Below are positions 9,610 to 23,900 of a stretch of DNA of 56,581 bases, in pieces (the stretch's first letter is position 1; every line of letters begins with the position of its first letter). The notes beneath the pieces were generated by a model. The model was not told the DNA's origin, did not search any database, and saw only the letters and a program-made list of their open reading frames with translations. A program made the translations under genes and the position numbers. The DNA is from an uncultured Prevotellaceae bacterium (GTDB taxonomy: Bacteria; Bacteroidota; Bacteroidia; Bacteroidales; Bacteroidaceae): NCBI GenBank assembly GCA_946406435.1, contig CAMJKP010000016.1, positions 1-56,581 of the forward strand, given 5' to 3'.

Positions 9610-10805
9610 TACTTAACGAGTTCCATTGTATCAGATGCAATCATCAACTCCTCGTCAGTAGGGATAACGACAACAGTTACCTTTGAATCTGGAGTAGAGA
9701 TGATAGCCTCTTCACCGTGGATCTGTGCATTCTTTTCCTTGTCGAGCTTAATGCCCATCCATTCCATATCGGCACATACAGCCTCACGGATATCAGACTG
9801 GTTCTCACATACACCTGCGGTGAATACGAGTACATCACAGCCACCGAGAGCAGCAGCATAAGAGCCGATGTACTTCTTGATGCGGTATGTGTACATATCA
9901 ATAGCGAGCTTGCACTTTGCATCACCCTCAGAAGCAGCCTGGAACACCTCACGCATATCACTTGACTTGCAAGAGATACCTGCGAGACCTGACTTCTTGT
10001 TGAGGTAGTTAGAGATGCCGTCAGCATCAAGACCGAGTTTCTTCTGGATGAATGAAACAGCACCACCGTCGATATCACCAGAACGTGTACCCATCATTAC
10101 GCCCTCAAGTGGAGTAAGACCCATTGATGTGTCCTGACACTTGCCATCCTTAACAGCAGCGAGAGAGCCACCATTACCGATATGGGCTGTGATTACCTTA
10201 GAACCTTCAGCCTTCATTCCGAGGAACTCAAGAGCACGAGCTGATACATAACGGTGAGATGTGCCGTGGAAACCATAGCGACGAACGCCGTAGTTCTCGT
10301 ACATATCGTAAGGGATAGCATACATGAATGCCTTCTGTGGCATTGTCTGATGGAATGCTGTATCGAATACGCCTACCTGTGGAATCTTTGGGAGAAGAGC
10401 AGTAACAGCATCTACGCCCTTGAGGTTTGCAGGATTGTGGAGAGGAGCGAGGTCGTTGCAAGCCTTGAATGCCTCGATAACCTCTGGAGTGAGGATAACA
10501 GACTTCGCGAACTTCTCACCACCATGCACCATACGATGACCTACTGCATCCAATTCGTCGAGTGACTTGAGAGCACCTTCAACTGGATCTGTAAGGACCT
10601 TGAAGATAAGCTCAACGCCTACTGTGTGCTCAGGAATCTCCTGCTTGATAACTTTCTTGCTGCCATCCTTCGCATTGAACTTGATGAATGCACCAGGAAG
10701 ACCTATTTTCTCAATACCGCCCTTTGCGAGAACGGTCTTTGTCTCCATCTCAAACAACTGATATTTGATTGATGAAGAACCGCAATTCAAAACTAATATT
10801 TTCAT
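9609..10805 (-). CDS. ackA: Acetate kinase
   Basis: Converts acetyl phosphate and ADP to acetate and ATP, the energy-yielding last step of acetate fermentation. The start chosen is ATG at 10805, giving 398 residues beginning MKILVLNCGSSS, the family N-terminus; the frame also opens at 10832 but the extra nine residues overlap pta and look non-native. Family motifs: LNCGSSSIKY, YGFHGTSHRYVS, HIGNGG and VFTAGVCEN. The last is usually FTAG(I/V)GEN, so Cys replaces a Gly near the active site. It follows pta with a 13-nt gap, an operon. Confidence 0.96.
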   Translation of the reverse strand: MKILVLNCGSSSIKYQLFEMETKTVLAKGGIEKIGLPGAFIKFNAKDGSKKVIKQEIPEHTVGVELIFKVLTDPVEGALKSLDELDAVGHRMVHGGEKFAKSVILTPEVIEAFKACNDLAPLHNPANLKGVDAVTALLPKIPQVGVFDTAFHQTMPQKAFMYAIPYDMYENYGVRRYGFHGTSHRYVSARALEFLGMKAEGSKVITAHIGNGGSLAAVKDGKCQDTSMGLTPLEGVMMGTRSGDIDGGAVSFIQKKLGLDADGISNYLNKKSGLAGISCKSSDMREVFQAASEGDAKCKLAIDMYTYRIKKYIGSYAAALGGCDVLVFTAGVCENQSDIREAVCADMEWMGIKLDKEKNAQIHGEEAIISTPDSKVTVVVIPTDEELMIASDTMELVK

Positions 10806-10818
10806 TTCTATTTTGAGT

Positions 10819-11829
10819 TTACTTCTTTGCATCCATTGCCTGGCATGCTGTGATAGCTACGAGATTTACGATATCCTCTACAGAACAGCCACGGCTGAGG
10901 TCGTTTACTGGACGAGCGATACCCTGAAGGATTGGACCAAGGGCAACGGCATTACCAAGACGCTGAACGAGCTTATAGCTGATGTTACCTACTTCGAGAT
11001 TAGGGAATACGAGTACGTTTGCTTTACCAGCGATCTCTGAGCCTGGAGCCTTCTTTGCACCTACAGATGGAACGAGAGCTGCATCAGCCTGAAGCTCACC
11101 GTCAATCTTGATTGTAGGATCAAGTTCCTTGGCAATCTTTGTAGCCTCAACAACCTTATCAACAACCTCATGCTTTGCACTACCCTTTGTTGAGAATGAA
11201 CACATAGCAACACGTGGCTCAGCGAAACCAGCAACAGAACGGGCTGTCTGTGCGGTACATACTGCAATCTGACCAAGCTGATCAGCATCTGGCATTGGAG
11301 TTACAGCAACGTCAGCAAATACCATAACACCGTTCTCACCATACTGAGGAGTTTCTGTAATCATAAGCATTGCCCCAGAAACACAAGAGATACCAGGAGC
11401 AGTCTTGATAATCTGAAGAGCAGGACGCAATGTCTCGCCTGTAGTTGAGAGAGCACCGGAAATCTGACCGTCAGCACCCTCGGTCTTGATAATCATACAA
11501 CCTAGATAGAGAGGGTTCTTTACAAGCTCACGAGCCTGCTCGATAGTCATACCCTTCTTCTTACGAAGCTCAGCAAGAAGCTGTGCATACTCTTCACTCT
11601 TCTCGCAGTTTTCTGGATCGATGAGAGTTGCCTTGTCAATATTGGTAAGTCCCTTTTCCTTTGCTAATGCTGCTACCTTCGCAGGATTACCAATAAGAAT
11701 AAGATCTGCGATGCCCTGCTCCAGAACCTTATCTGCAGCAACAAGTGTACGCTCCTCTTCTGCCTCTGGGAGCACAATGCGCTGCTTATTTGACTTTGCA
11801 CGCGCAATAATCTGTTCGATTAAACTCAT
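10819..11829 (-). CDS. pta: Phosphate acetyltransferase
   Basis: Converts acetyl-CoA and phosphate to acetyl phosphate and CoA, feeding AckA. The 336-residue product is the short form, with only the catalytic PTA_PTB domain (no N-terminal regulatory AAA/DRTGG part). Typical segments are IVLPEAEEERTLVAADK at the N-terminus, GALSTTGETLRPALQIIKT, and GKANVLVFPNLEVGNISYKL near the C-terminus. A good promoter lies 52-83 nt upstream of the ATG at 11829. Co-transcribed with ackA. Confidence 0.96.
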   Translation of the reverse strand: MSLIEQIIARAKSNKQRIVLPEAEEERTLVAADKVLEQGIADLILIGNPAKVAALAKEKGLTNIDKATLIDPENCEKSEEYAQLLAELRKKKGMTIEQARELVKNPLYLGCMIIKTEGADGQISGALSTTGETLRPALQIIKTAPGISCVSGAMLMITETPQYGENGVMVFADVAVTPMPDADQLGQIAVCTAQTARSVAGFAEPRVAMCSFSTKGSAKHEVVDKVVEATKIAKELDPTIKIDGELQADAALVPSVGAKKAPGSEIAGKANVLVFPNLEVGNISYKLVQRLGNAVALGPILQGIARPVNDLSRGCSVEDIVNLVAITACQAMDAKK

Positions 11830-11880
11830 AGTTTTAATTTATGATTTAAGATGTTTAATTTACATACGGCTATTTCTTTG

Positions 11881-11912
11881 CAAAGTTAGCAAAAAAAAAG
11901 TGAACAGCAAAA
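11881..11912 (-). promoter_or_regulatory. Promoter of pta-ackA
   Basis: On the minus strand the -33 element is TTTTG (11912-11908) and the -7 element TAACTTTG (11888-11881), 19 nt apart, matching the Bacteroidetes consensus. Expected transcript start is near 11875, leaving a leader of about 45 nt. The -33 element lies in the loop of the terminator of the upstream giant gene. Confidence 0.7.
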
Positions 11913-11929
11913 GCTATTCACTTTTTTTT
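11892..11929 (-). terminator. Terminator of the giant surface-protein operon
   Basis: AAAAAAAAGTGAA (11892-11904) pairs with TTCACTTTTTTTT (11917-11929), extended by three inner pairs around an AAAA loop. On the minus strand it is followed by a T-run, 31 nt after the stop codon of the 5003-residue gene. It is the only clear intrinsic terminator in this operon. Confidence 0.75.
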
Positions 11930-11959
11930 CTAAATTATCACTGATTTTTTAGTTTACAC

Positions 11960-14900
11960 TTACTTGACAGAAAGCTTTTTCTGACCGATGATATAGATGC
12001 CAGAAGCAAAGCCGCTATACTTGCTTGTACCAGCACGAACATCAAGGATTCGGGCAATCTGACCTGCAGATGTGTAGATTGTCAGCTTCGTGTCGTATGA
12101 GCTCTCAACACCGATGCTATGATTTCCTGCATCATATACACGGAGGTACTCACCAGCCACATCAGCAGAGTTCTCATCTTCATCAAGACTCTCTATGCTC
12201 CTGATATCTGTACTTATATATATTACATCATCATCAAGAGTTAAGCTATTAGTCTTAGCACCTATTACATTGCCTTGAGACATATAGCCACGGAAAGCAT
12301 ATATTGGCTGATTCTTCTCGAACTTCATGCCCTGATTTTCGCCAGTCTCACCAATTGTGATAGCATACTTACTTGCTGAAGCCTCTTCATTTGCAAATGC
12401 AACATGATATGGCTGGCCAGTAGTAGCTGCAGCAACAGCATCGTCAGTGACAGCAATACTTGCATTCTTGGTCTTCTCAAACGTAATAGTCTGACCTGTC
12501 ATATCAAACTCATAATATCTGCTTCCTGGGAAGCTGACGATATATGGTTTGTATGCAGCGAAGCCACCATTTACAATAGAGTTCTCCGGTCTCTCGAAGG
12601 TTGCCTTATTGCCAGATATTGACTTGAACTCACGGAACCAATAGTGATGACGCAGAGTATTATTGTTGTTTGCAACAGTAGTACCCTCTGCAGGTGTACC
12701 ATAGAAGAATGTAATATTCTTTGTCACGCCCTTATCACGTCCATCCTTTGGATCATACTGATGTATGCCCTCAGATAGGGTTGACTTCTCTACATCGAAT
12801 GGCAGACATATGCTACCCCATGCGGTACCGACCTCCTCTACGTATCCAGTTTCAGTCTCTGGGTTACGTACATACCAAGACTTACCTGTTACAGAGAATG
12901 CGATAGGTGCATTGAATGTCTGCTTATCTACGAGATGAAGCATTGAAGCCTTCCATGCATCATTATTATAGATTACATGATGACCTCTGATAGCGCCCTC
13001 TGGTGTTTCATTCGTATATGCAAGCGACTTAGAAACAACATCTACAGCCTCATTCTCTCTAGATGTGTTCTTTGCAGTATATACCAAGAGGTTTCTAGTT
13101 ACATCCTCTGCAGTGCCGAAGCCATGGAACTTGGTAGCGTTATCATCGGTTACGTTGAAGTTCACCGCTGTAATCCTTGGATCAAGAACGTATGTGTCCT
13201 TATAAGTATCATTGTAGATAGCAGCGTTATAATAGAACTTACCTTTCTGGTTATTGCCATAATAGCCATCTGTACGCCATACACGGTTCAATGCAGCACT
13301 AACCTTGTGAGATGTTATCGTAGATGGATACAAATCTGGATCTGGCTGGAGATTCTGTCCAAAGAAGCGATAGTCATTGATATCGTCCTTTTCAAACAGA
13401 GGCTCACAATAATCGCCCTTTGAACGGGCATCTGCAGTATGCTCCATATTGTGAGCTGTATAATCTTGCAGATGGTAATATGGAATAGACTGATTAGCAG
13501 CCACCGCATTACCCAGACGCAGATATGTGACACCTGATGTGACTTCAAGAATATCATCAGATATACGTGCATACTGGAAATCACCATTACGATAGTAATC
13601 CTCAACATAGGTGTATGAAGCATCATTAGCTGCCTTCTTCATATTATACTGGTTAAGATCGTATGCAACCTTACCATACTTGAAGTCATCAGCAGTATAG
13701 CCTGACACTGCATTTCCGTCTATGTCATAAACCTTGAAGTTATCACTCTCGAAACAGCAGTGGTACTTACCCGCGTTATTGTCGGCAATCTTTCCGTTCA
13801 CATAACCAAGGTTATAGATGTGTCCACTGTTCTTCTTGAACAATTTACCTCCAGTGATCAGATAGCCATCACCATGCAATGTACCTGCGAATTCATCAGG
13901 CACCTCATAGCCAGAAGGTATTGTCAGATTATTGAGCAATATAAACTGAGCATTAGCACCATGATATTTATTAGTACGAATAAACTTAGAGAATGCCTTT
14001 ATATCTGCCTCATCTCCAATATAGATGCGTGGCTGAGCTTCTGGCTCATTCTTTGCACGCTCAATAGCCTCTGCCAAACGCAGATCAACACCAGGTGCAT
14101 GAGAATCCATCAAATGGAAGTTATGAACCTCAAGACGGTCAAGTATCTTGCCACTAGCTTCATCCCTCTTTATATCGATAGGATAGAATACATACTCGTC
14201 TTCTTGGTTTTCACGACTTTCTTTTGATGCAAAGCCATATTGTACTCCATAACCATTCATATAATAATATGCAGGAATGTAGAGCACATCATTACCTACT
14301 GCCTCACACTCAGCAAAGATACCTGTTGGTGTGGTACCTACCTGCCAAGTCTGATAGCCCTTAGAAGAATCATCAACATCTTCCTTCTTCCAAGGAGAAT
14401 TGTCCGCAAAGGCTGTACCTTCCGCATTAAGCTTACCAATACGCCAATAGAAACTCTGTGGTCTCATTGACTGGTCTGCATCAATAGTAATAGTACTTGC
14501 ATCTGCCTTGATATACTCTCCTGGCAATGCACAGTTCGCAATAGTAATATTACCCTCTGGAGAAGGACCCTGAATGTACTGAATATTCAGATAGATGGTG
14601 TAGGTGTAACTACGCTCTACCTCTATATAGTACACATTATTTGTTGTTGGCTTAATATTCTCTATTGCCAGAGGATCTGAATATTGGTTATCGGTCTTTG
14701 TATAGACGTCATTCAAGAAACGCTGACCATTATAGAACATCTCATACTCACCTGTATCAACATTTCTGAAATAATATGCAGTACCCTGTGACAGAGCCTC
14801 ATTTGATGCAGTCGGATTATATTCCTCACCACTCTTGACATAGATTACAGAAATTGCCATCTTTGTCTTGTCACTCACATAACCACCACTACCATTAGAC

Positions 14901-17900
14901 CTGAATGCAGGTGCACGAAGCACAAGCGTAGCCTTTGTCGGTTTCTCCATGTGATCCTTGTAATACTGAGAAGAAGTATTATCAGCATTATCCACAAGCT
15001 TAAATGACAGTCTTGCAATATCAGATTTAAGCTTTCCACCAAGTGGAGTACCCTTTGGAATAGATGCATCATATTTCATAGACAACTCGCTATGGATACC
15101 AGTCTCAGAATACTTCGCCTTATCAGATACACTTATAAAGAGCTTATATCTATCCTTAAGGTCATATCCTGAGTGATCCTTTGCATTATCGTCATAGTTA
15201 CGTTTTTCAAGATCACTTTCAAATGAAGTTGGATGATCACTACGCAATGTCCAACTAACCACAGAAAGTTTCTCATCATCAACAGGAACAAGTCCCTTGA
15301 GAACTTCAACATCATTCTCGTCAATTTCACTATTTGACTCAAATTCTATTGGATTACCTGCACTATTATAAGTAAATGCAGAGATGTTTGCATTCAGATA
15401 GAAATGATAACCTGTAAGATACCAGTAGTGAGAAGCATTCTTTTTGTTGTCATCAATTTTATTCTGCTCCCAACCATTAGGGAAGCAATCGTCAACAACG
15501 AACATATCAGGGTTCTCAAGGTATGGGAATACGAAGTTACCTGTTCTCAAAAGAGATCTCCTATAATCATTAGAATTAAGACCCTGCACTTCATGACGGT
15601 CATCCGCATAGACATATCCACCAGCCTCATCAGGATCGACATTGACAAGACGAATCTCGGCAACGCCTACAATAGGCCCATAGAAAGGATATTCTGTAAG
15701 TTTACCCTTCTTATTATACACCTCTCTTACATTACGTATTCTCAAAGCATAACCTGATGCAATACCGATGAGGTTACGAGCTGTTCCCTCATTACGCTTC
15801 TGATACTTTATTTCATTCTTCTCCGCACCAGATTTATCAACGATGATGGATGCATACTGATGATATTTTAGATAGTCAGTCTTTACATCCTGATAAGACA
15901 GACCCGCATATTCGCCCTCGCCAAGCTTTCCATCCTTACCATGCCACTTTGCGGTAGCAAAATCGTCATTGGTCTTGATAGCACCCACATAACGGATGTT
16001 GTTTGAAAGACCAAGATAATTACGTTGCTTGTGACCGAAAAGGAATGGGTCACCTTCAGCATCATTGCCATTCACATTAGCATTTCTTACTGACAATGTC
16101 TCATTAGGATCAAGTGAGCTAACCATCTGTATCTCACCTACACGAGAGATTGAATAAGGAGTAACATCGGTTGAGCTTGTTGCATAGTCACGAGCACCAA
16201 GCAACTTTATGCAGTTATCCTTCAGACGAAGCATATCCAAACGCTGGAAGGTGTTCAGAATCTTACCTGCGCTCACACTATGGCTAGCATATCCATAACC
16301 AGAAAGCTCACAGTTACGGAAGCCCTCTGTATATGACAAGTGACCATCGCCGAAGATACCACCTTCTGTATCAGCCTCATAGAACTTATGATCTGTACCA
16401 CTGATATCAGCTGGCCAAGGACCATTCTTGAAATACTTTCCTTCTGCAGAGATAAAATGATAGTTACCATCACTGCCCATATAGTATTTCTGGAACAAGT
16501 CTGCATTATCTGCAAGTCCAGTTGCAACCTTCATTGTCTGCGGAGATATTGTAATATGCTCAGCCCCGTATGAAGGATCATCAGCAATCAGCATTGTGGT
16601 ATTACCACCATAGTTCTTTACAGCCTCAACATCAGTAATGTCAATTCCATTAGCATAGTTTACGTTTCCTTCCTTAGAACCGCTATATTTCAAATCGATA
16701 TTGTTGTGTTCCGCAGTATATTTCAATACTGTTGTATTGTTCAATGAAGTACCACTTGCCGCAGTTGAATAACCACCGCCATATACAGCAACACCAATCT
16801 GGATATTGACATCATTCCATCCATTAGAATATGAAGGCCTAGTCGTGACTTTATCCTCAAATGCTCCAACTACCTGTGACTCATCCTTTGCCTTAATAGC
16901 ATCATATACCTGTTCTGACACAATATCACCAGCCATTATATAGAGTGACTGTTTGATTGTAGGAGACGTATACTTCTCACCATTTGCATTATAATAAGTA
17001 TTTGCCAAATTAAGGTTTGCAGTAGCATCATCCGCACGAAGAACGTCATATTTGCCACTCTTCTTGCACACATAGTATTTAGGATAACCTACAAGCACCT
17101 GAGCAGAGCCCCAGAGGTAACCAGAGTAAGAACCACCAGTAACTGAACCATGGACCTTACCATTAAGGATTCGGATATCAGTATTACCAATAACATTACC
17201 CTTCTGACCGCCACCAAACACGTTGTTTACAGTCGTACCGCTATTATTACGCCATGGAACCTGATTTGAATAAAGAACATCTATATCACCATATACATAA
17301 CTGTCCTCACCATAGCCAGCTCCATAGATGTTGCAGGCTGCGATGTCATTCTCGTTAGATACAGTAAGAAGATCCTCATTAAGACCATTGAGAGAGTTAC
17401 TGCGATAGTCAATCTTCACGTCACCAACGATGACACCAGACTTGTAGCAACCACCATATACATTACCACCCTCATAGTAGGTCTTACCAGAATTCTCCAC
17501 AATACTTGGAGCGAACTTACACTTCACAGTAAGATCAATCATTGGAGAATCTGTACGGCTCGCACCAAGCAGATAACCACCAACGTGATTTACCTTGACA
17601 GTGTTGTTCTTTACATAGTTGGCATTGTAACAGCCACCGACAATCTTGTCTGTAATGGTAAGTCCCTCAGGGAATGTTACACTTACAGCATTACCATGAG
17701 AGTCAGGAACAACATCCATGTTACCTCTATTACCTCCACATACGAATGAGCCGATAGTGTCATTTTTCAGATTATCTGCCCATATTATTTGAGGACGAAT
17801 AGACATTGCCACAGGCTGGAAATAGAGGTCAAGGATATGAGGATACGCCTTCTTACGAGTAGCAGCATCACCTGGAAGATAAATTGTCTGGATGTTCTTG

Positions 17901-20900
17901 ATAGCGTCTGTATTCCAGTTAATCGATGAATTAACATCAATGCCATCAATATCATTGATTGCCCTAATATAGTCCTTCGTATCTGTCTGAGTGAACAACT
18001 GCTCACCGTCACAGCCAAGGAAGAGACCACCAAGTTTAATGTAGCTGCCTACTTTAAGGATAACATGACTCTTTTTTTCATTAGGCTCATTTGTATCTAC
18101 GACCGTAGCAGAGTTACCACCACCATATACATTTCCACGGATGTCAGGCTTTGAAGATTCACTCTTACCTGCAATATCCACAGTCACCTTGTTGGTAAGC
18201 GGACGCCATGAGTTAAGGTTCACAATCTTCTGGGCAAAAGTTGCAGAAGATGCAGATGCAATTGTACTACGCATTGGAACCGTGAACACAAGGTCATAGA
18301 CATTCCTTGCAGACCTGTAATACTCATTAACCGTTGGCGCATTAATTTTTTCAGTTTTGTCAAGTGCATAGAGATAGTCACCATTGCCGGCTCCATATAC
18401 ATTACCATAGATATGACCGCCACGGATCTTTACCTTTACACCTTCACCGCCATTGTCTTGGAATACGGTTGCACCTGTTGCATCCTTATCCTTAAGGTTC
18501 ACATATCCAGCCACGTCATTACCACCATATACATTTCCATGAATATGGATATCCTCATTGGCAGCAGCACCTTCTGTACCGATATTGACATTAACGGTCT
18601 TCTCAATATCACCCATCATACCGCCACCGAATACATCTTCACAGTCAATAGAATGAATATTGACATTAGATATCTTGACAGAGTTATATTGACCACCGCC
18701 AAAGACACGGCGAGCAAATGTGCCTTTACTTATCTTCACATTGGTTTCACCAACAACCTTACCTTCGTAACCACCACCTACGATATCCATAACAGACTGG
18801 TTAGGAATGAAGTGTAGATACTCCTCTCCCTCTTCACGGTCTGGAATGTCATCGATATGAACATGATTATTTTTATCTTCCAGAGCTACATCCAGATTAG
18901 TATTACCTTTGATTTCAGCCTGATTACCATAGCCGCCACCGAATACGCAGAAATATGGAGAACCAGTCTTGTAATAAACCTCTTTCCATTCCTTTGTTGC
19001 AAAGAAGCCACCCTCTGGGTTTGCTGTTGCAGATACAGTTTCCTGATTATTAAGCATACCCTTTGTCATGGTTATGTATGAGTTTCCTTCTACATTACAA
19101 GCGAGGTTACCACCACCATATATATTATGGTTAACCTTGAACTTACGCTTCTCTGGGTCATACTGAGGAGAATACAAATGATTATTGTCCGCATTCTTAG
19201 TAGCAGGTTCCCATGCACGAGTCTCAGGATTCCAGAGTGATGTAAGTTTAGCCTCACCACCATTCACGATAATATTGGTGCTACCTTTAACATCAGCAGA
19301 AGTGCTATTAGCTGTATTTGTCTGTGCATCACCCAAACCTCCTGCAAAGATATCATCAGAGAAATAGCCATTATCAATCTTTACAAGAGTATTACCATAA
19401 ATCACACCCTTGTTACCGCCACCATATACACGACTCCAGAGATATGGAATGACGTCAGAAGAAGGAGTAGCACCAGAAGTATAAGGATATGCCTTGTCTG
19501 CCTTATTCACAAACAAACCAGCATTTCCATATACTGCACCAAGTTTAGTATAGTCATAATGAGTTGACTTATAACGACCATTACCTCCGGCAAATACTGC
19601 AGACAATACACTTGCGCCCTTGATGCTTACCTTAGTAACAAATGAGTCATTTCCTGTAAGTTGCGTAGCAGTAACAGAAGCGTTTGAATCTCCAACATTG
19701 GCAACGTCACCACCACCATATACACTACCGAAGATGAGGGTACGCTCTGCATCCATATTATTAATTTTGTACCACTCACCATATACATCAACGTTGGTCG
19801 TGCCCCTGACAAGTGCCATGTCAGGGAATGACTTTTCTGAGTATGGCTCAATACCTGCACCACCGCCGAATACGTTCATTGAGATAATACCGCCGTATAT
19901 CTTAACGTCGGTATCTCCGCCAACCTGACCGTATGTCTCACTACCAGAAGGAGATGTCGGCTTTGAACCGATACCACCACCAAACACGCTTCGACATGTG
20001 AGCTGGCAGTCAGTTACAACCTTTGTATTACCAGTTACATAGCCACTGAAGCCACCACCATGAATATCCATGAAGGTGAAAGCAGGAGAACCTATTGACC
20101 AAGCCAACTGACTAGCACGATAGCGAAGGTATGTACGAGGATCTTCGGTATTCTCACCCATACCATACAGCCTTCTTCTTGTATTATCGTCTACTGCCTG
20201 ATAGTTATCATATATAGTTTGCTCGAATGCCTCATGCTTCATAATGTCTTCTGGCTGGTTCACATACTTGTTACCACCCACTACATTACCAGTAGCATTA
20301 AGTTTTGCACCAGGCTGAGCATACACCTCTGTATTCTTCACCTTTGTGTTCACTCCATAACCGGCACCAAAGACTGAGAACTGAGGATTTCTTATGTTAT
20401 CAATAGATGTGTACCAGCAACAGCCAGCAGCTGTATTTGGATCAAGAAGGTTATATATCTTGCCTTTATACTTCACATCTGTCAACGGAGAGTGGTTTAT
20501 CACAACCTTAGAAGTACCACCGACATAACAAGCAGCATTACCGCCTCCATATATATTATGGTTAATGACAAACTTATATCCATCATCATTACTTTCAAAG
20601 AAACGGTCATCGACATATGACTGAATCTTAGCCATGCGCTCAGCCTCAGTCATGTTTCTCATCTTCTCATAAGAAGTACCCAACTTAGTATTTGCCTTGT
20701 TCCAAGTCGTGATGTTTCCATCAACATCAGCCATGGCATACCATATCCATGAACCGCCATCAATAGTAACATTCGTATTTCCCGTTACATCGGCGTATGT
20801 ACCGTTACTCTTTGAACCCTTATCAGTACCGGCATCACCAAAGCCACCACCGAAGATGTTATATCCAAGATTACCACCTTCGACATGTACCATTGAGTTT

Positions 20901-23900
20901 CCGTCTACAACACCATAAGAACCTGCACCATATATTCTGTTCCAGATATAAGGTTCAACGGTATTGTTATCAACATCCGTACTGTTACCGACATGAACAA
21001 GGGTATTACCTGTTACGCGACCTATCTTGGTATAGTCAGTAACTTCAGCCTTCTTTCTACCAAGACCTCCACCAAATACCATACCATAGATATTACCACC
21101 AGTAACATCCACAAAGGTACAAGATTTATCATGTGTATAAGAAACAATCTCGCCATTACTTACAGATGTACTTATTGGCTCTACACTAAGATTAGCTGTG
21201 CCGTCACCAACATTGGCAATATCACCACCGCCATATACATTTCCATAGATAGCAGCAGTTCCTGTCACCGTAACGCTTGTCTTGCCCTTTACTCGGGCAA
21301 CATCCTTATATCTATCGTCTGAAGCGGTCTGAGTAATTCCCTTACCACCACCAAATACGTTACAATACATCTTACCGCCCTTAATCATAACGGTAGAATT
21401 CTCTTTTACAATACCTGTAGATGGATTATTCGCATTCAAAAGACCATAACCACCACCATATACGTTTCTAAGAACTGGTGTTCCTTGAATTGTTGTAGAG
21501 GTGTTATGCTCTACAACACCTGCGTATGAACCGCCAGCAGAGCCAATGATTACATTATTATCATCAATATCAATGTTGATATCAACATCTGTATTTCCAA
21601 CGACAGTATTCACACCATAACCACCGCCAAATACCCAGAAGTTACGTTTTGAGTTGTCATTATATACAGTCTCCCACATCTGAGTACCCATGATGTCAGG
21701 AGTATTAAAACTTCTTGTTACATTTACAGATGACGTACCTGTTACAGTAGCAACCGAATAGCCACCACCATAGACATTATGCATACCTGTGGCAAAACTA
21801 CTGGTCTCATTTGTTCCAAGAGCTGCCTTAGCACCACTCATTGTCACACTTGCATCACCATTAATAGTAGCCCTTGTCATGGTAGCAAGGTCTCCCTGAC
21901 CACCGCCATAAATATTCTTATAGAAGTAGCCACCACTGACATAGACATTAGTATTGCCTTCATTCGAACCGAATGCGCCACCACCATAGATATCACCATA
22001 GATTCTTGGAGTGCCGGAAATACTAAGATTTGCATCTCCCTTGATAAAACCTACGAGTTCTGGATGACTGGTGTACGTTTTTGTACGTCCGTTACCAGAA
22101 GCAAAGACATCGCCACTGACAACGACATTACCCATGATGGTAAGATCTGTAGCATCAGTATAGCCTTCTCCTACAACTTCTATGGCAGCCATATCACCAC
22201 CACCATATACAGAACCATTGATTACGGTATTGCCAAGAATCTTAACAGTTGTCTTACCATAGACGCGAGCCATGTTATTAAGAGTCGTATAGGTTTCTGT
22301 ATTATACAATTTTGCATCAGCAACACCATAGCCTCCACCAAAGATATCACAGTTGAATGTTCCGCCGTTGATTGTCAACTCAACATCACCATATGTTTGA
22401 CCCAATGCATTATATTTTTTGTGGTCATCATTAGCAATGCCATAGGTATAGGTTTTGCTTTTTATTATATTATTTGAATAGAATTCATCTGTACCTCTAC
22501 CACCGGCAAAGATACCATTCTTACAATAGAACGTACCGCCATTGATAGTCAAAGAAGATACAACCTTACCAACCCTGCCATATACATTACCACCTGCAAC
22601 ACTTGGCTTTACTCCATTAGCAAAGAACAGGCTTGGACTCATAAATCCACTACCACCAGCATAGACACCATCAATCGGATGATCCTTATCTGTACCAAAG
22701 ACACCATCTTTGATAAGAATCTTTGTATTAGTTTCTATAGGATTAATATCTATAGATGAGCCATCTGCATTATAGCAATGAACGGAAACCAATTTATTCT
22801 TCGCATCTTCATATTTGCCAAAGAGCACAACCTTATTATCAGAACTCCAATAGGCTATTTTTTCATCAACTGTATGATGTGTATCATCACCAATACCATT
22901 ATAGCCACCTGCACCAGAACCAAAGACTCCACAGAATAGGGATTCTTTCATTGTATTATTTGCAGGAAGAATTTTGAAAGTTCCGCCATTGATCGTAACG
23001 GTACTATATCCATAGAACGGGTTATCGATTACATCATTAGCACTATAACCACGGCCTGTACTGCCACCATAAAGCTCGGTGACAATCACTTTATTATTGT
23101 CTATTTTTCCCTCACCATCTCTTGGGTCAATAAGGATATTAGCCCTACCTGCATAGGTATTGCTTGGGAAAGTATAGGTCTTACCATCTTTGTATTTGAA
23201 ATTATAGTTCCTATGCTGACCAAGAGTACCATTTACGACACGACCCACATAACCACTCTTGAGGATAATATCCACATCGGCATACATTGCACCCTCATGG
23301 CAACCAGCCAAAACGATACCACAGTCATAGTCTGCATTTGCCTCGTTGTGCGCATCATTAAATTCTCTGTCGATATCAATGGTCACAGTACACTTGATTG
23401 GCAAATTAGGTGAACCCATCAAACCATTAATCTGACTACCGGTTGATTGACGACCACCTACAGTGACAGTAGAATAACGACCTGACTTTAACGTGATGCT
23501 AAAGCCTTTCTTACCATGAGGCATTGTTTTTTCCATAGTCTCCATATCCAGAACCTCATTACCACTACGGAAACGGGCATCATTGTTCAATCCACCATAA
23601 ATCTGCATAGAAGAAATCCTTGCACCATCAACAGTACCATAGCCAGGAGTATGGGCTGGATTGAATCCTGTCATCTGGATTCCTTCACCCATCTCTAAGT
23701 TATAATACTGACAGAAAATATACTGAGAGTGATTACCCGTACTACTACCAGTATGATTGAATGTGATATATTGGAAACGTGTGTCGCCGAAGAGTCCAAT
23801 ATATTGATTGAGACCTTCGACAGCACCATATCTGGATCCTTCAATAATGGCACCATAATCCACTCCATTATACTTACCTGTAATAGTTGCACTCTTTGCA

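Noticed and set aside
10806..10832. Upstream ATG for ackA
   Set aside because: It adds nine residues not typical of acetate kinases and overlaps the end of pta; MKILVLNCGSS at 10805 is the family start.
21779..22477. 232-codon plus-strand frame inside the giant gene
   Set aside because: Complement of Gly/Thr/Tyr-rich repeat codons; Ser/Thr/Ile/Cys-rich shadow with no recognisable family.
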